Below, in pieces: positions 1 through 9,732 of a stretch of 64,000 nt of DNA (within the stretch, counting starts at the first letter, position 1; each line of letters begins with the position of its first letter). A model generated the notes under the pieces. That model did not search any database. It was not told the origin of the DNA and saw only the letters and a program-made list of their open reading frames with translations. This DNA comes from Anatilimnocola floriformis (lineage in GTDB: Bacteria; Planctomycetota; Planctomycetia; Pirellulales; Pirellulaceae). The DNA lies in NCBI RefSeq assembly GCF_024256385.1, contig NZ_JAMLFW010000001.1, forward strand, positions 248,001 to 312,000, written 5' to 3'. Position numbers and translations under genes: made by a program.

Positions 1-2140
1 ACTTTTGAATCTCTTGCTCGGCAGGCGACATACGATTGCGCGATTCGAGCAGACCACGACGGCGGCGAGTCAGTTCGCCCCAACGACGAGCGTTGAAGAC
101 GATCGGATCGGCATCGTTGACATTGGCATAACCAGCGTCATCCACATCTTGCAGCTGCTGGCGGAAGGCTTCTTCCTTGTTGCGACGAGTCGATTCGCTT
201 TGAGCGATGCCGACAGCGAGCGCACCCTTTTCGATCAGCGAAACCGTAACCGGATCGTTCGGAGCGAGCTCCTTCGCCTGTTTGGCGATCACGAGGGCTT
301 CGGCGTAACGGCGATCGTCCATCAGCTTGTTGAACTGCTCGACCAGGCTGGCCAGCTTGTCCTGCATTTCGTAGGTCAGCTCTTGTTCGCGAGCGCGACC
401 AGCGAGCACGGCCCGATTCTTCTCGGCGTTCTCGATGCTCGACTTGTTGTTGTCGATGTACGTTTGCAATTCCGAGGCCCGGCGATCGACCAGGGTCAAC
501 AGATTCTTGCGAGCGTTGGTATCGATTTCAGCACTGACCACGCGTTCGCGGAAAGCCTTGATCTTGGCGAGCGCGGCCTTCGGATCTTTTTGCGCGATCT
601 GTTCGGCAGCCTTCGTTTCGTTCGAGAATTCCCGTTGCAACCGCTGACGAGCCACTTCCTGTTGCGAACCAGCCGCTTCTAGCGAGGGCGAGGTCTGCTG
701 CGGTTGAATCGGCGAGGCCGGACCATCGGGCCGCGGCAACGGCTGAGCCGGAGCATTGGCAGCCCGGAGGAAAGTCAGCTTGTCCTTGAGCGCGGCTCGC
801 AACTCCGGATCGAGTTGATCGGCCGACTTCCAGGCTTCAGTGAATTTCCGCATGGCGGTGTCGCGATCTTGAGCTTCGAGGGCTTTCACACCTTCGTCGT
901 ACAGCCGCATCGGATGCGAGCCGCCGATCGCTTCGGGGTTCTGACGCATCAGGTTGGCCGAGACGGCCGCAGCTGGCTGAATCCGCGAGGGCTCCGCATT
1001 GCCTTGGTTGAAAACGCCAGGCTGCACGGGGAACTTCGGATCACCGGGGCCTTGAATGCCGCCGGCAGCTTGCACACCTTGATTGCGATAGATGGCCTTG
1101 TCGACTTCGAGCATGACTTGCCACGGACGAGTTTCGTTCTGAGCAAACATGCTGTCTGGCACTCGCAAGCCATCGGCTTGCTTGGCCAGTTGCGAAGCCT
1201 TGTTCAAATCACCCTTGTCGAGGGCCATGCGAGCTTCGGCGACCAGTCGCAGAGCTTCGGCCTTCTTCTCAGGAGTATTGGTCGGAGCCGGCGTGAACGG
1301 CGGCGTCGGCAAGCGCTGTGGCGCTTCGTCCGGACGACCCGCTTCGCGAGCGGCAGGCATATTCATGCCAGCGAATTGGTCGGCCGTGCCGGGCATGCCA
1401 GGCTGAGGACCAGCCGGAGCACTCGGGGCCGGGCCAAAGCTCGGTGGGTTGAAAGCCACCGGCGGCGCGTTCGACATTTCGGGGTTACGGGCCAGCGGAT
1501 TGGCTTCCTGCGGCAACGCATACGGATTAGGAGCGCCAGTCGCTTGCCCATTGGCAAAGCCCGGTGGGCCCGCACCGTTCGGCAACAGCGGCACACCTTG
1601 CTGATCCTTAGCCGCCATCTCGGTGGGGCTCATCACAAAGGGGGCCGTTGGATTGTTTTGCGGCATCGAGCCGTTGGTGATCTTATCGACCGTGTTCTCG
1701 CGAGCATTGCGAGCGGCGAAAGGATCAGCTGGTGGCTGCGACGGCGGAGCCGGCTGCTTGTCGCCAGGCTGCATGAACGCCGGGAAGAGCGAGCTTGGCT
1801 TGGCGATGCCGCCCTTGCCCTTGGCTCGTTCTTCGGCGGCCAGCTTCTTGAGCACGGCCGGCGTATCGGCAAACTTGTCCCACACCGGGTCGTATTTCAC
1901 GCCCAGCTTTTCGGCTTCCACGATCAAGCCATCGGCCCGATCGAATTGGCCATCTTTAAGGGCCTTCCGCGCCTGCCGCAGCAGGTCATCGGATTGGCGA
2001 CGGGGATCAGCTGCTGGCGCTTGGCCAACAGCATCCGCCGCAATGATCCAAGCCACTGCCGTGGGCGTGGCCGCCTGACTCGACGCAACGAGCAAGGTCG
2101 ACAATACGACGATGCTCGGCAACACGACGCTCGCTTTCAA
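1..2140 (-). CDS. Secretin-like (type II/III secretion) protein, N-terminal part, truncated by window edge
   Basis: About 713 codons are open on the minus strand and continue past base 1, so the C-terminus is not seen. The start is a TTG at 2140-2138, preceded by TTTAGGAGAA as ribosome-binding site and followed by a signal-peptide-like N-terminus (KASVVLPSIVVLSTLLVASS). A Pro/Gln/Ala-rich low-complexity stretch follows, with two short TPR-like helical segments (e.g. ARMALDKGDLNKASQLAKQA and YAEALVIAKQAKELAPNDP), then the region ending WGELTRRRRGLLES. From memory of planctomycete GspD/PilQ-like secretins, this order (leader, disordered region, helical repeats, WxELTxRR segment) precedes the secretin domain. 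The secretin domain itself would lie outside the window, so the call is an inference. Long plus-strand ORFs over this region are shadows. Confidence 0.6.
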   Translation of the reverse strand, partial: MKASVVLPSIVVLSTLLVASSQAATPTAVAWIIAADAVGQAPAADPRRQSDDLLRQARKALKDGQFDRADGLIVEAEKLGVKYDPVWDKFADTPAVLKKLAAEERAKGKGGIAKPSSLFPAFMQPGDKQPAPPSQPPADPFAARNARENTVDKITNGSMPQNNPTAPFVMSPTEMAAKDQQGVPLLPNGAGPPGFANGQATGAPNPYALPQEANPLARNPEMSNAPPVAFNPPSFGPAPSAPAGPQPGMPGTADQFAGMNMPAAREAGRPDEAPQRLPTPPFTPAPTNTPEKKAEALRLVAEARMALDKGDLNKASQLAKQADGLRVPDSMFAQNETRPWQVMLEVDKAIYRNQGVQAAGGIQGPGDPKFPVQPGVFNQGNAEPSRIQPAAAVSANLMRQNPEAIGGSHPMRLYDEGVKALEAQDRDTAMRKFTEAWKSADQLDPELRAALKDKLTFLRAANAPAQPLPRPDGPASPIQPQQTSPSLEAAGSQQEVARQRLQREFSNETKAAEQIAQKDPKAALAKIKAFRERVVSAEIDTNARKNLLTLVDRRASELQTYIDNNKSSIENAEKNRAVLAGRAREQELTYEMQDKLASLVEQFNKLMDDRRYAEALVIAKQAKELAPNDPVTVSLIEKGALAVGIAQSESTRRNKEEAFRQQLQDVDDAGYANVNDADPIVFNARRWGELTRRRRGLLESRNRMSPAEQEIQK

Positions 2141-2711
2141 AGCGCTTCTCCTAAAACGAGAACAACCGCACGCGCCAAGCTGCGACCACAGTGAACACTG
2201 CAGTCGCGGTGACCTGTCCGCTGGAGTTCGGCGCCGAGGCTCGCAAGTTTGCGAACCATAGCGGCCGGACTCGAACGGACGTTGTCTGCTGGCATCCAGG
2301 GAAATTCCTGGCCGTCCAACTCGACGATCCCACTCGACGAGAACCAACCTGGGTAGACGAGAGGCGGGTAATTACTGGTAATCGCCCCCGACCGTCAAGA
2401 GCGAAAAGGCGAACAATTTTCGCCCCGCACCAGAAGATTTCCGCCGCCGACCGAGACAGTTCGTCGCGGCGGGGAGTAATTAGCGGAGGAGAAGCTTTTG
2501 CGACAGATGAATTGCTCTCACTGTTGTCAAATGGCGAGGTTGCGCTCGCAGCCGCACGGCTCATGGCACTGCGTGTGGTGGGGCTAACGACAAGTGACAA
2601 TCTGTCGCAGCACTTCTAACCAATTTGTAAACCGTTCCAAAGCTCTCGCCGCCCGCTATTGCATTAGAAAGGAAGGAGGTGGTTTAAGTCTCAGGCAGGC
2701 GGAGTGCGGTG
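2141..2711. other. Intergenic region between divergent genes
   Basis: This 571-nt stretch separates the divergent secretin-like and ClC genes and must carry both promoters. Two opposed ORFs cross it, but neither has recognisable motifs or a convincing ribosome-binding site. A strong Shine-Dalgarno-like AAGGAGGTGG at about 2673-2682 is followed within 7 nt by an in-frame stop and lies 30 nt from the ClC start, so it does not serve that gene. I see no tRNA, repeat or clear terminator. Confidence 0.4.
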
Positions 2712-4544
2712 ATGGCCAACAAGGCGAAACAGGCGAAGAAGACGAATCAGCACCAATCAAATAACGGCGAGGCCGCTCAAGAACCGCCGGTGCGGCTCGT
2801 CGTCGATGCCCGACTGATGCAACTTTGCTGCTGGGCCGTGGGCCTGGGAATCACTGCGGCCATCGCTGCGCAAATCCTGTTGCTGTTGATTGCCTTCTTC
2901 ACCAACCTCGCCTTCTTCCAGCGATTCTCGTTCATCACCGTGTCGCCCGCAGACAATCAGATGGGTTGGTGGGTGCTCGTGCCACCAATCATCGGCGCGT
3001 TCATCATCGGCTTGATGGCGCGATATGGCTCGTCAGCGATTCGCGGCCACGGCATTCCGGAAGCCATGGAACAAGTGCTCACGAACGAAAGTCGCATTCC
3101 CGCCCGCATGACCTGGCTCAAGCCATTGTCGGCGGCGATCTCGATCGGAACCGGTGGCCCGTTTGGATCCGAAGGGCCGATCATCGCAACCGGCAGCGCG
3201 CTCGGTTCGTTGCTGGGCCAATTGATTCGCACGACGGCCGGCGAACGCAAAACGTTGCTCGCCGCAGGAGCCGCGGCGGGCATGGCAGCGACCTTTGGCG
3301 CTCCAGTTTCTGCAGTTCTTTTAGCGATTGAATTACTGCTGTTCGAATTCCGGCCGCGCTCACTCATTCCTGTGGCGCTTGCCAGTGTAACAGCGGCTGC
3401 CGTGCGCATCGGTATCGAAGGGGCCGACCCGGTCTTTCCAATGCCCGACTTGGCCACACCGACTGCTGTTGCGATTCTCGTCTACGTGGCGATCGGCGCA
3501 CTGATGGGTGTGATGGCTGCGGCGATCACGAAGATTACCTACGCCATCGAGGATGCTTTCGAACATTTGCCGATCCATTGGATGTGGTGGCCCATGATCG
3601 GCGCGCTGGCGATTGGCGGCGTTGGTTACTTCGCGCCGCGCACGCTCGGCGTGGGTTATGCGAATATCAGCGACGCGCTCAATGGTAACTTCGCCATGCA
3701 AGCCGCGATCTTTCTGGTCGGCATGAAATTCATCAGTTGGTCGGTCTCACTCGGCAGCGGCACTTCGGGCGGAACACTCGCGCCGCTCTTCACCGTCGGA
3801 GCGGGACTCGGTCTTGTCATCGGCCAGTTCCTCAACTCAATCTTTCCCGCCGCGGGCATCGACCCGCGCGTGGCAGCGCTCGTCGGCATGGCGGCGCTCT
3901 TTGCGGGGGCTTCGCGAGCCTTGCTCGCTTCCGCGGTCTTTGCTTTCGAGACCACACTGCAGCCGCTCGGTTTGCTGCCGCTGCTCGGCGGTTGCGGCAT
4001 GTCGTATTTGCTTGCGTCACTCCTCTGCCGCAATTCGCTCCTCACCGAAAAGATCGCCCGTCGCGGCGTGCATGCTCCGGTCGAATACCTGACTGACCAT
4101 CTCGACCAGGTCGCAGTCGGCTCGATCGCCAGCAAGCAAGTGGTGACGTTGCGCGCTCAACAAACACTGGCCGAAGTGCGGAAGTGGCTCGATAGCGATC
4201 CCGAACACAGCCAGCATCAGGGATATCCCGTTGTCGACGAGCGTATGCGACTCATCGGCGTCCTCACGCGCCGCAATTTGCTCGCTGCGACCGAAGCCGC
4301 CGATACTCCGCTGCGAAACCTCGTGACTCGTTTTCCGATTTACGTCTACGACACGTCCACAGCACGCGATGCCGCCGATCACATGGTTCGCCACGACGTC
4401 GGCCGCTTGCCGGTCGTCAGCCGCGCGAATCCCAAACTGCTCGTGGGCATCGTCACTCGCAGCGATATTCTCTCGGTTTACGAACGCCGCCTGCGCGAAA
4501 CCGAATCGATCCATCCGCGCGAACATTGGCAACGCTCGGCGTGA
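2712..4544 (+). CDS. ClC-family chloride channel/transporter with C-terminal CBS pair
   Basis: A 610-residue inner-membrane anion channel or H+/anion antiporter. After a charged N-terminus the protein has the ClC helices. It carries HGIPE at 113-117, GSEGP at about 152-156 with the external gating Glu at 154, and a GTSGG-containing loop near 350. Two CBS motifs follow at about 470-600 (VGSIASKQVVTLRAQQTL; DAADHMVRHDVGRLPVV), usual nucleotide-binding regulators. The ATG at 2712 sits 7 nt after GGAG (2701-2704); an in-frame GTG at 2709 is too close. Relative to E. coli ClcA, the pair E202-E203 reads E207-L208, so the internal proton glutamate appears to be Leu. That would favour passive conduction, but transport mode cannot be read with certainty. 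It converges on the next gene with a 4-nt gap. Confidence 0.9.
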   Translation: MANKAKQAKKTNQHQSNNGEAAQEPPVRLVVDARLMQLCCWAVGLGITAAIAAQILLLLIAFFTNLAFFQRFSFITVSPADNQMGWWVLVPPIIGAFIIGLMARYGSSAIRGHGIPEAMEQVLTNESRIPARMTWLKPLSAAISIGTGGPFGSEGPIIATGSALGSLLGQLIRTTAGERKTLLAAGAAAGMAATFGAPVSAVLLAIELLLFEFRPRSLIPVALASVTAAAVRIGIEGADPVFPMPDLATPTAVAILVYVAIGALMGVMAAAITKITYAIEDAFEHLPIHWMWWPMIGALAIGGVGYFAPRTLGVGYANISDALNGNFAMQAAIFLVGMKFISWSVSLGSGTSGGTLAPLFTVGAGLGLVIGQFLNSIFPAAGIDPRVAALVGMAALFAGASRALLASAVFAFETTLQPLGLLPLLGGCGMSYLLASLLCRNSLLTEKIARRGVHAPVEYLTDHLDQVAVGSIASKQVVTLRAQQTLAEVRKWLDSDPEHSQHQGYPVVDERMRLIGVLTRRNLLAATEAADTPLRNLVTRFPIYVYDTSTARDAADHMVRHDVGRLPVVSRANPKLLVGIVTRSDILSVYERRLRETESIHPREHWQRSA

Positions 4545-4548
4545 GCTT

Positions 4549-6774
4549 TTACTCTCTTGCGTTTTTCAGCTGCTCAAGGATCCAGGCCGCTGGCGATGTA
4601 GAGCCGACGGCCTGCTCGCCAACGAGCCGGTTCCAAGCGTCGACGGTTTCGGTCAAGCGAACCGTTCGGGGCTGCACGAAGTCACCTTCGTAACGTCGCG
4701 GCAACGGCACGGCATCGTGCGGCAACAGCACGAGTTGGTGATCGAGCGCCGAGCCCAACGACTCGAGGCCGCCGCGCACGAACACAGGCAGCTTGGGATT
4801 TTGCCCGGCGACCAAAAACGCCACACGCTGCGGCAGTGGATCGGCGCCGGCTGGCAACTGGCCATCGTCATCGCGCGGCACGTGAAACTTGGCTTCCGTC
4901 GCATTCGGCGGAACGAGGCTGTCGCTCCACAAAACGAATTTGGAATCTCGATTGCTGCTGCGTAGCCAGTCGTACACTGAGCACGCATCCATGGCTTGCA
5001 GATGAGCCAGTTCCAGGCCATGCATCGCGAGCGTCGAGCTGCGTCCGGTGTTACTGCTTCGCCGGCCGATATCGCTACCGCTGCCGGTCAGGCCGGAACT
5101 ATATAAATCGGGCAGCGCCACACTCACGCCTGCCTGGAGCAGCTCACCGATCATCGCAGCTCGCTGACGGACGAACGATTGCTTACTCGCGCGTGTGAGG
5201 ACGATAACAAACGGCCGTTGCTTAGTAACGACGTTTGGCTCGAGCAGCAAAATCGGAATCAGTTGAGTTTCACTCCCGAGCAGCAACGTATGCGCGGTCG
5301 CGGCAGCAACTCTTGTTGTCTCGCTCTGCCAGCTTTTTTCCAAAGCGGCTCCTTCGATCAATTCGTCATTGAAATTCTTCGCGGCAACTTTCTCCCACTG
5401 CGTTTGCACTGGCGTGTGCAAAGCGACCGGCGTTAGCTTGTTCTTCATTTCGTCGGTCCAGCAGCGCAGTTCGCTCGCGTCTCGTCGTTCGGATTTTTCT
5501 TCACCGCCGGGCAACTGAATATCGAACCACTTCGCCAGCGCGACATGGATTTGCTGGCGATGTGTTTTGCCGATGTGCGTGCAATGGCTGCCCGGAGGAT
5601 CTTTCGACGTGAGCGTGCCATGGCCATGCGCGAAGGAGAGATGCGCGGGCTGGTCGTACCAGGAGTAGATCTTTTCGAACCGCTGCCAGACGGGATCGTG
5701 CTCGCGGTCCCACGAAAACTCATGGCCATAAATGAGTCGCCGCGGCGCGATGCTGCCGACGATGACCCACGGCAGAAAGCCGTCGCGATAGGAGCACGCG
5801 AGATTGCGAGTCGATTCCCAACCGCCGCTGCCGCCGTAGTCGAAGTTGACTCCTTCGGGCAACGGAAATTTCGTTTCGGGCTGCGGCCCGCCGAAATTGA
5901 ACGGCGCGGCGCAGGTAATCCGTTCATCGAGCGCAGCCGCCACCCCGCACGGATCACCGCCGCCGGCGACAGCGCCGAGGAGGATGATCTTTTCCTTGTC
6001 GATTCCTTTTAACTCATGCAGCAAGCTCACGCCGCTCATCAGATCGAGGGCCAGGCAACCCATCAGGCTTTCGCCGATGAGGTTGAGTTGCTGATTGACG
6101 TCGTAACGGAAGTAATAGTCCTGCCGACTGACTTGAAACGGCTTGTCGTAATCGTCCTTCGACTTGAACGGATGCTGCCGCCGCTCGCCATGGCCCAAGT
6201 GATCAGGCACGAGCACATAGCAACCCGCGCGGGCCCACAGCGTGCCCATGTCCTGCAGTTCGCCGTTCTCCTTCGGCGTGTGATGAGCATGGCTGATGAT
6301 GATGCCCGGCATTTTTTCGCGAGGCGGATCCGGCATGTACAAATTGGCCGAGATCCACAAGCCATACGAGCTGCGGTAGAGCAATTTATCGATGCGATAG
6401 CCGTCGCCTGGAATCGTGCCGCTGAGTTCAACATTGCCGATGACCTGCGGCGGTTTCCAGTCGTCTTTGCGGAACGACAGGCCCAGCGACTCGCGCAGGA
6501 GTTTCAATTTGGTGTTGCGAAATGCTTCCCATTCCTCGCGCGTCTTGATCTTTTCCCACGCCGCCGTGCTCTTTGCGTTCCCCTCGTCACGCCGGCGTTT
6601 TAAATCGTTGGGGACGTAGTCGCGAAGCTTTTGTTTGAGCTCGGGCGGGATTTCGGCAGGAGAGAAATTTGAAAGAGCATCGGTGAGGGATTTTGGAGAA
6701 GCTTCGTCGGCGCGCAGTGTGCTGACTGTGGCAAGGATCGTCGCAATGACACAGAGGCGGATGCAGATGATCAT
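4549..6774 (-). CDS. Secreted alpha/beta-hydrolase (acetylxylan-esterase-like) lacking the nucleophile Ser
   Basis: A 741-residue exported protein. I chose the ATG at 6774: GAGGATTCG precedes it and a signal peptide follows (MIICIRLCVIATILATVSTL). The first half has the alpha/beta-hydrolase core: GIIISHAHHTPKENGE (157-172), VLVPDHLGHGERR (187-199) and the nucleophile-elbow region at about 266-274. Family members normally show G-x-S-x-G there, but this protein reads G-A-V-A-G-G-G-D, with Ala270 at the expected Ser. A His-rich loop (FAHGHGT) could supply the catalytic His position. The second half looks like another hydrolase-fold or carbohydrate-related region without motifs I recognise. Substrate is unknown; a carbohydrate esterase role is inferred from family only, and activity is doubtful. 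Confidence 0.75.
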   Translation of the reverse strand: MIICIRLCVIATILATVSTLRADEASPKSLTDALSNFSPAEIPPELKQKLRDYVPNDLKRRRDEGNAKSTAAWEKIKTREEWEAFRNTKLKLLRESLGLSFRKDDWKPPQVIGNVELSGTIPGDGYRIDKLLYRSSYGLWISANLYMPDPPREKMPGIIISHAHHTPKENGELQDMGTLWARAGCYVLVPDHLGHGERRQHPFKSKDDYDKPFQVSRQDYYFRYDVNQQLNLIGESLMGCLALDLMSGVSLLHELKGIDKEKIILLGAVAGGGDPCGVAAALDERITCAAPFNFGGPQPETKFPLPEGVNFDYGGSGGWESTRNLACSYRDGFLPWVIVGSIAPRRLIYGHEFSWDREHDPVWQRFEKIYSWYDQPAHLSFAHGHGTLTSKDPPGSHCTHIGKTHRQQIHVALAKWFDIQLPGGEEKSERRDASELRCWTDEMKNKLTPVALHTPVQTQWEKVAAKNFNDELIEGAALEKSWQSETTRVAAATAHTLLLGSETQLIPILLLEPNVVTKQRPFVIVLTRASKQSFVRQRAAMIGELLQAGVSVALPDLYSSGLTGSGSDIGRRSSNTGRSSTLAMHGLELAHLQAMDACSVYDWLRSSNRDSKFVLWSDSLVPPNATEAKFHVPRDDDGQLPAGADPLPQRVAFLVAGQNPKLPVFVRGGLESLGSALDHQLVLLPHDAVPLPRRYEGDFVQPRTVRLTETVDAWNRLVGEQAVGSTSPAAWILEQLKNARE

Positions 6775-6822
6775 CGAATCCTCGGTTGGGATATCTGTTG
6801 GCAGGAGTTGCCCGCGGGGTCG

Positions 6823-6866
6823 CCCCCTCACCCCAGCCCTCTCCCCGGAGTACCGGGGCGAGGGAG
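6823..6866 (-). repeat. Dispersed palindromic repeat A, copy 1
   Basis: On the minus strand this reads CTCCCTCGCCCCGGTACTCC followed by GGGGAGAGGGCTGGGGTGAG. The CCCTC-GCCCCGG / CCGGGG-AGAGGG arms form a hairpin. The same element occurs at 41203-41246 and 49628-49672. It lies just upstream of the hydrolase gene, in the gap before polX. Confidence 0.85.
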
Positions 6867-6945
6867 CAAATCACTATAGTAGAGGTCAGCTGCGACCTGC
6901 CAACCAATTCTCATTCACGCCATTCCCAAACGATTTGTCATTCCG

Positions 6946-8682
6946 ATGACCAATGCCCAGATTGCTGATGCGTTCGACATGATTGCCGATCTGCTTGAGT
7001 TTCAAGCCGCGAATCCGTTTCGGGTGCGGGCGTATCGGAATAGTGCGCGGACGATTCGCGATTACTCCGAGCCGTTGTCGTCGGTTGTCGCGACGGACAA
7101 GAGCAAGCTGACCGAGATTGATGGCATTGGGGACGATCTGGCGCTGAAGATTGTCACGCTGGTGGAGACGGGCGATGTGCCGATGCTCGCCGAGTTGCGC
7201 GAGCAAGTGCCGCAAAGCGTGCTCGCCCTGTTGCGGATTCCGGGCGTCGGGCCGAAGAAAGCCGCGGCGCTGCACAAGCAACTCGGCATCGCCACGCTCG
7301 ATCAACTGCGGGCCGCCTGCGAAGAGCACAAGGTGCGCGATTTGAAGGGCTTTGGCGATAAGACCGAGCAGCTGATTCTCGCCGGCATCACCCTGCCTGC
7401 GACGGCGAGCCTGCGGATGTTGTGGGCCGAAGCCGACGCGCTCGCGCAGTCGCTGCGCGAGCATTTTCAAAATTGCCCCGGCGTGCAGCAGTTCGAATTC
7501 GGCGGCAGTTATCGCCGCGGCAAAGAGACGGTCGGCGATCTCGATATTTTGATTGTCGCCGCCAGTCCCGATGAGGCGATGAATCGTCTGGCGTCATTCG
7601 AACAGACCAAAGACGTCATCGCCCGCGGCGACACGAAGATGAGCATTCGGACGCACGCGGGTTTTCAAGTCGATTTGCGGGTCGTTCCCGAAGAATCGTT
7701 CGGCGCCGCGCTGCAGTACTTCACCGGCAGCAAGGAGCACAATGTGATCGTCCGCGGCCGTGCAAAGGCCAAGGGTTTGAAGATCAATGAGTGGGGCGTG
7801 TTCAAAATCGACGGCGAAAAGGAAACGTACGTCGCCGGCAAAACCGAAGCCGATGTGTACGCGACGCTTGGCTTGCCTGATTTTCCGCCCGAATTGCGCG
7901 AAGCCCGCAAGGAATTTGAATGGGCTGAAAATGATTCACTGCCGGAGCTGATCACCGTCGACGATATCCGCGGCGATCTGCACATGCATACGCACGCGAC
8001 TGACGGCAGTGCTTCGATCGAAGAGATGGCCGCGGCTGCGCGGGCGCGGGGTTTGTCTTATATCGTGATCACCGACCACTCGCAGCGGGTCTCGATGGCG
8101 AATGGGTTGACACCGGAACGGGCCCTCGCGCAGTGGAAAGAAATCGACCGCATCAACAAAGATCAGCCGACCGGCTTTCGGATTCTAAAGGGGATCGAAT
8201 GCGATATTCTGGAAAAAGGTGGGATGGATCTGCCCGATGACGTGCTTGCCGAAGCCGATTGGGTGATCGCCAGCATTCACTACGGCCAGAAGCAACCGCG
8301 CGAGCAAATCACCGATCGCATGCTGGGCGCGATCGCGAATCCGCACGTCAGCCAGATCGCGCACCCAACGGGCCGCTTGCTGAATCGTCGCGATGCCTAT
8401 GAGATCGATCTCGATGCGGTCTTCGCCGCCGCCAAGCAACACGGCAAACTCCTCGAGCTCAATGCCAACCCGATGCGTCTCGATCTCAGCGATGCGAATC
8501 TCATCAAAGCAAAGCAGCTGGGCATTCCGATTGTCATCAACACCGATGCCCACAGCCCTGAAGGCTTCAACGTGCTTCGTTTCGGCATTCTGCAAGCCCG
8601 CCGCGCGGGGCTGACAAAGGCTGATGTGGGGAATACGAAGACGTGGTTGCAGTTGAAGAAGTTGGTGGGGAAGAAGGCTTAG
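6946..8682 (+). CDS. polX: DNA polymerase/3'-5' exonuclease PolX
   Basis: At 578 residues this is full length for bacterial family-X polymerase, which fills short gaps in base-excision and end-joining repair. The N-terminal 8-kDa/HhH region is at 1-150 (GIGDDLALKI at 60-69; IPGVGPKKAAALH at 98-110). The nucleotidyltransferase palm has GGSYRRGKETVGDLDILI at 186-203, with metal Asp198 and Asp200 and a third Asp near 243 (QVDLRV). The C-terminal PHP phosphoesterase domain starts at about 340 with GDLHMHTH (343-350) and continues with VITDHS and later His/Asp motifs, so the exonuclease metal site looks intact. The ribosome-binding site is weak. It is transcribed divergently from the hydrolase; the downstream DUF1559 gene is probably separate. 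Confidence 0.95.
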   Translation: MTNAQIADAFDMIADLLEFQAANPFRVRAYRNSARTIRDYSEPLSSVVATDKSKLTEIDGIGDDLALKIVTLVETGDVPMLAELREQVPQSVLALLRIPGVGPKKAAALHKQLGIATLDQLRAACEEHKVRDLKGFGDKTEQLILAGITLPATASLRMLWAEADALAQSLREHFQNCPGVQQFEFGGSYRRGKETVGDLDILIVAASPDEAMNRLASFEQTKDVIARGDTKMSIRTHAGFQVDLRVVPEESFGAALQYFTGSKEHNVIVRGRAKAKGLKINEWGVFKIDGEKETYVAGKTEADVYATLGLPDFPPELREARKEFEWAENDSLPELITVDDIRGDLHMHTHATDGSASIEEMAAAARARGLSYIVITDHSQRVSMANGLTPERALAQWKEIDRINKDQPTGFRILKGIECDILEKGGMDLPDDVLAEADWVIASIHYGQKQPREQITDRMLGAIANPHVSQIAHPTGRLLNRRDAYEIDLDAVFAAAKQHGKLLELNANPMRLDLSDANLIKAKQLGIPIVINTDAHSPEGFNVLRFGILQARRAGLTKADVGNTKTWLQLKKLVGKKA

Positions 8683-8799
8683 GTAGTTTTCAGCCCCGAT
8701 CTGCGATTTGTAACCGAAATCCGCTTTCCGCCCGGCAACCGGGTGTGTTATCCTCCCCTCATCTGCTCCCTCCCACCTCTCGCCAGATCGAGGTCGTTC

Positions 8800-9732
8800 A
8801 TGCCCAGGCGTGCAACCGGTTTCACTCTCGTGGAACTGCTCGTGGTGATCGCGATTATCGGAGTGCTGGTTGCGCTCTTGCTCCCTGCTGTGCAGTCGGC
8901 CCGCGAAGCCGCTCGGCGGTCGTCGTGTCAGAACAATCTGCGGCAGATCGCGCTCGCGGTGCATAACTATGAAAGCACGCTGAAATGTCTGCCGCCGGGC
9001 AGCACTGGCGGTTGGACTGGCTCGCAAATGGCTGCGGGCTGGTGCGATCCTTCCATTGGCTGTGGAACACCTTGGGGGCACTTCGGCTGGTCGGCAGTTA
9101 TTTTGCCGTACATGGAAAATCAGCCGTTGTACGAAGCGATCAACTTCAACGTGCCGGCCTTCACGACCTTCGCTCGCAACAACGGCACGACGTACACCAA
9201 CCAAGGAAACGTGGCTAATAAGCTGGCGCACACCAGCATGCCGAAGACGTTCGTGTGCCCGAGTGCATTCCGCGTAAAACCGGTGAATGAGTTCAAGGAC
9301 TACGGCATGAATAGCGGTACAGGCGCGTGCTGTCCTGAACGCACGCAGGCGAACATGGATGGCATCGGCTTTTTGAACAGCAACCTCCGCCTGGCCGAAG
9401 TGAAAGATGGCACGAGCAACACCTTTCTCTTCATCGAATTTGCCCACTTCGGCAATCACAGTTGGACGAACTACAAGGAAGGGACGAACCAGTTCTTTTG
9501 GATCGACCACACCTCGCAAGGCTATGTGAACTCGAACGAACAGGACGGCACGCCGACGCCGCCGAATAGCACGTTCTATAACCATCGCGGCTCGCACAGC
9601 GCTCATCCCGAGTTAGTGCAAGCAGCGATGGTCGATGGCCGCGTGGTGGTCGTGACCGATCACGTCGATTTTCAGATCTATCGCTCGACGTTCACCCGCG
9701 ACGGCGAAGAACCCCGAGGCGGCAACTTCTAA
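8800..9732 (+). CDS. DUF1559 family type II pseudopilin-like protein
   Basis: A 310-residue protein of the planctomycete DUF1559 family. It starts with a type IV pilin-like leader: short basic MPRRATG, then [20 protein letters not shown] with Glu5 after the presumed prepilin peptidase site (G-F). The ATG at 8800 has GAGG 6 nt upstream and places the leader at the N-terminus. The family motifs [20 protein letters not shown], a D-G-T-S-N-T motif ([12 protein letters not shown]) and a late [11 protein letters not shown] segment are present. The proteins are thought to be envelope or pseudopilus components; their role is not established. Its stop overlaps the next ATG by 1 nt, a translationally coupled pair. 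Confidence 0.9.
   Translation: MPRRATGFTLVELLVVIAIIGVLVALLLPAVQSAREAARRSSCQNNLRQIALAVHNYESTLKCLPPGSTGGWTGSQMAAGWCDPSIGCGTPWGHFGWSAVILPYMENQPLYEAINFNVPAFTTFARNNGTTYTNQGNVANKLAHTSMPKTFVCPSAFRVKPVNEFKDYGMNSGTGACCPERTQANMDGIGFLNSNLRLAEVKDGTSNTFLFIEFAHFGNHSWTNYKEGTNQFFWIDHTSQGYVNSNEQDGTPTPPNSTFYNHRGSHSAHPELVQAAMVDGRVVVVTDHVDFQIYRSTFTRDGEEPRGGNF

Noticed and set aside
704-2194. A 496-residue plus-strand ORF over the secretin-like gene
   Set aside because: It is Arg/Leu-rich, has no motifs, and is the antisense of a minus-strand gene with a leader peptide, ribosome-binding site and recognisable helical segments.
2151-2619. Two overlapping ORFs in the gap before the ClC gene
   Set aside because: Opposed, no ribosome-binding site and no recognisable features.
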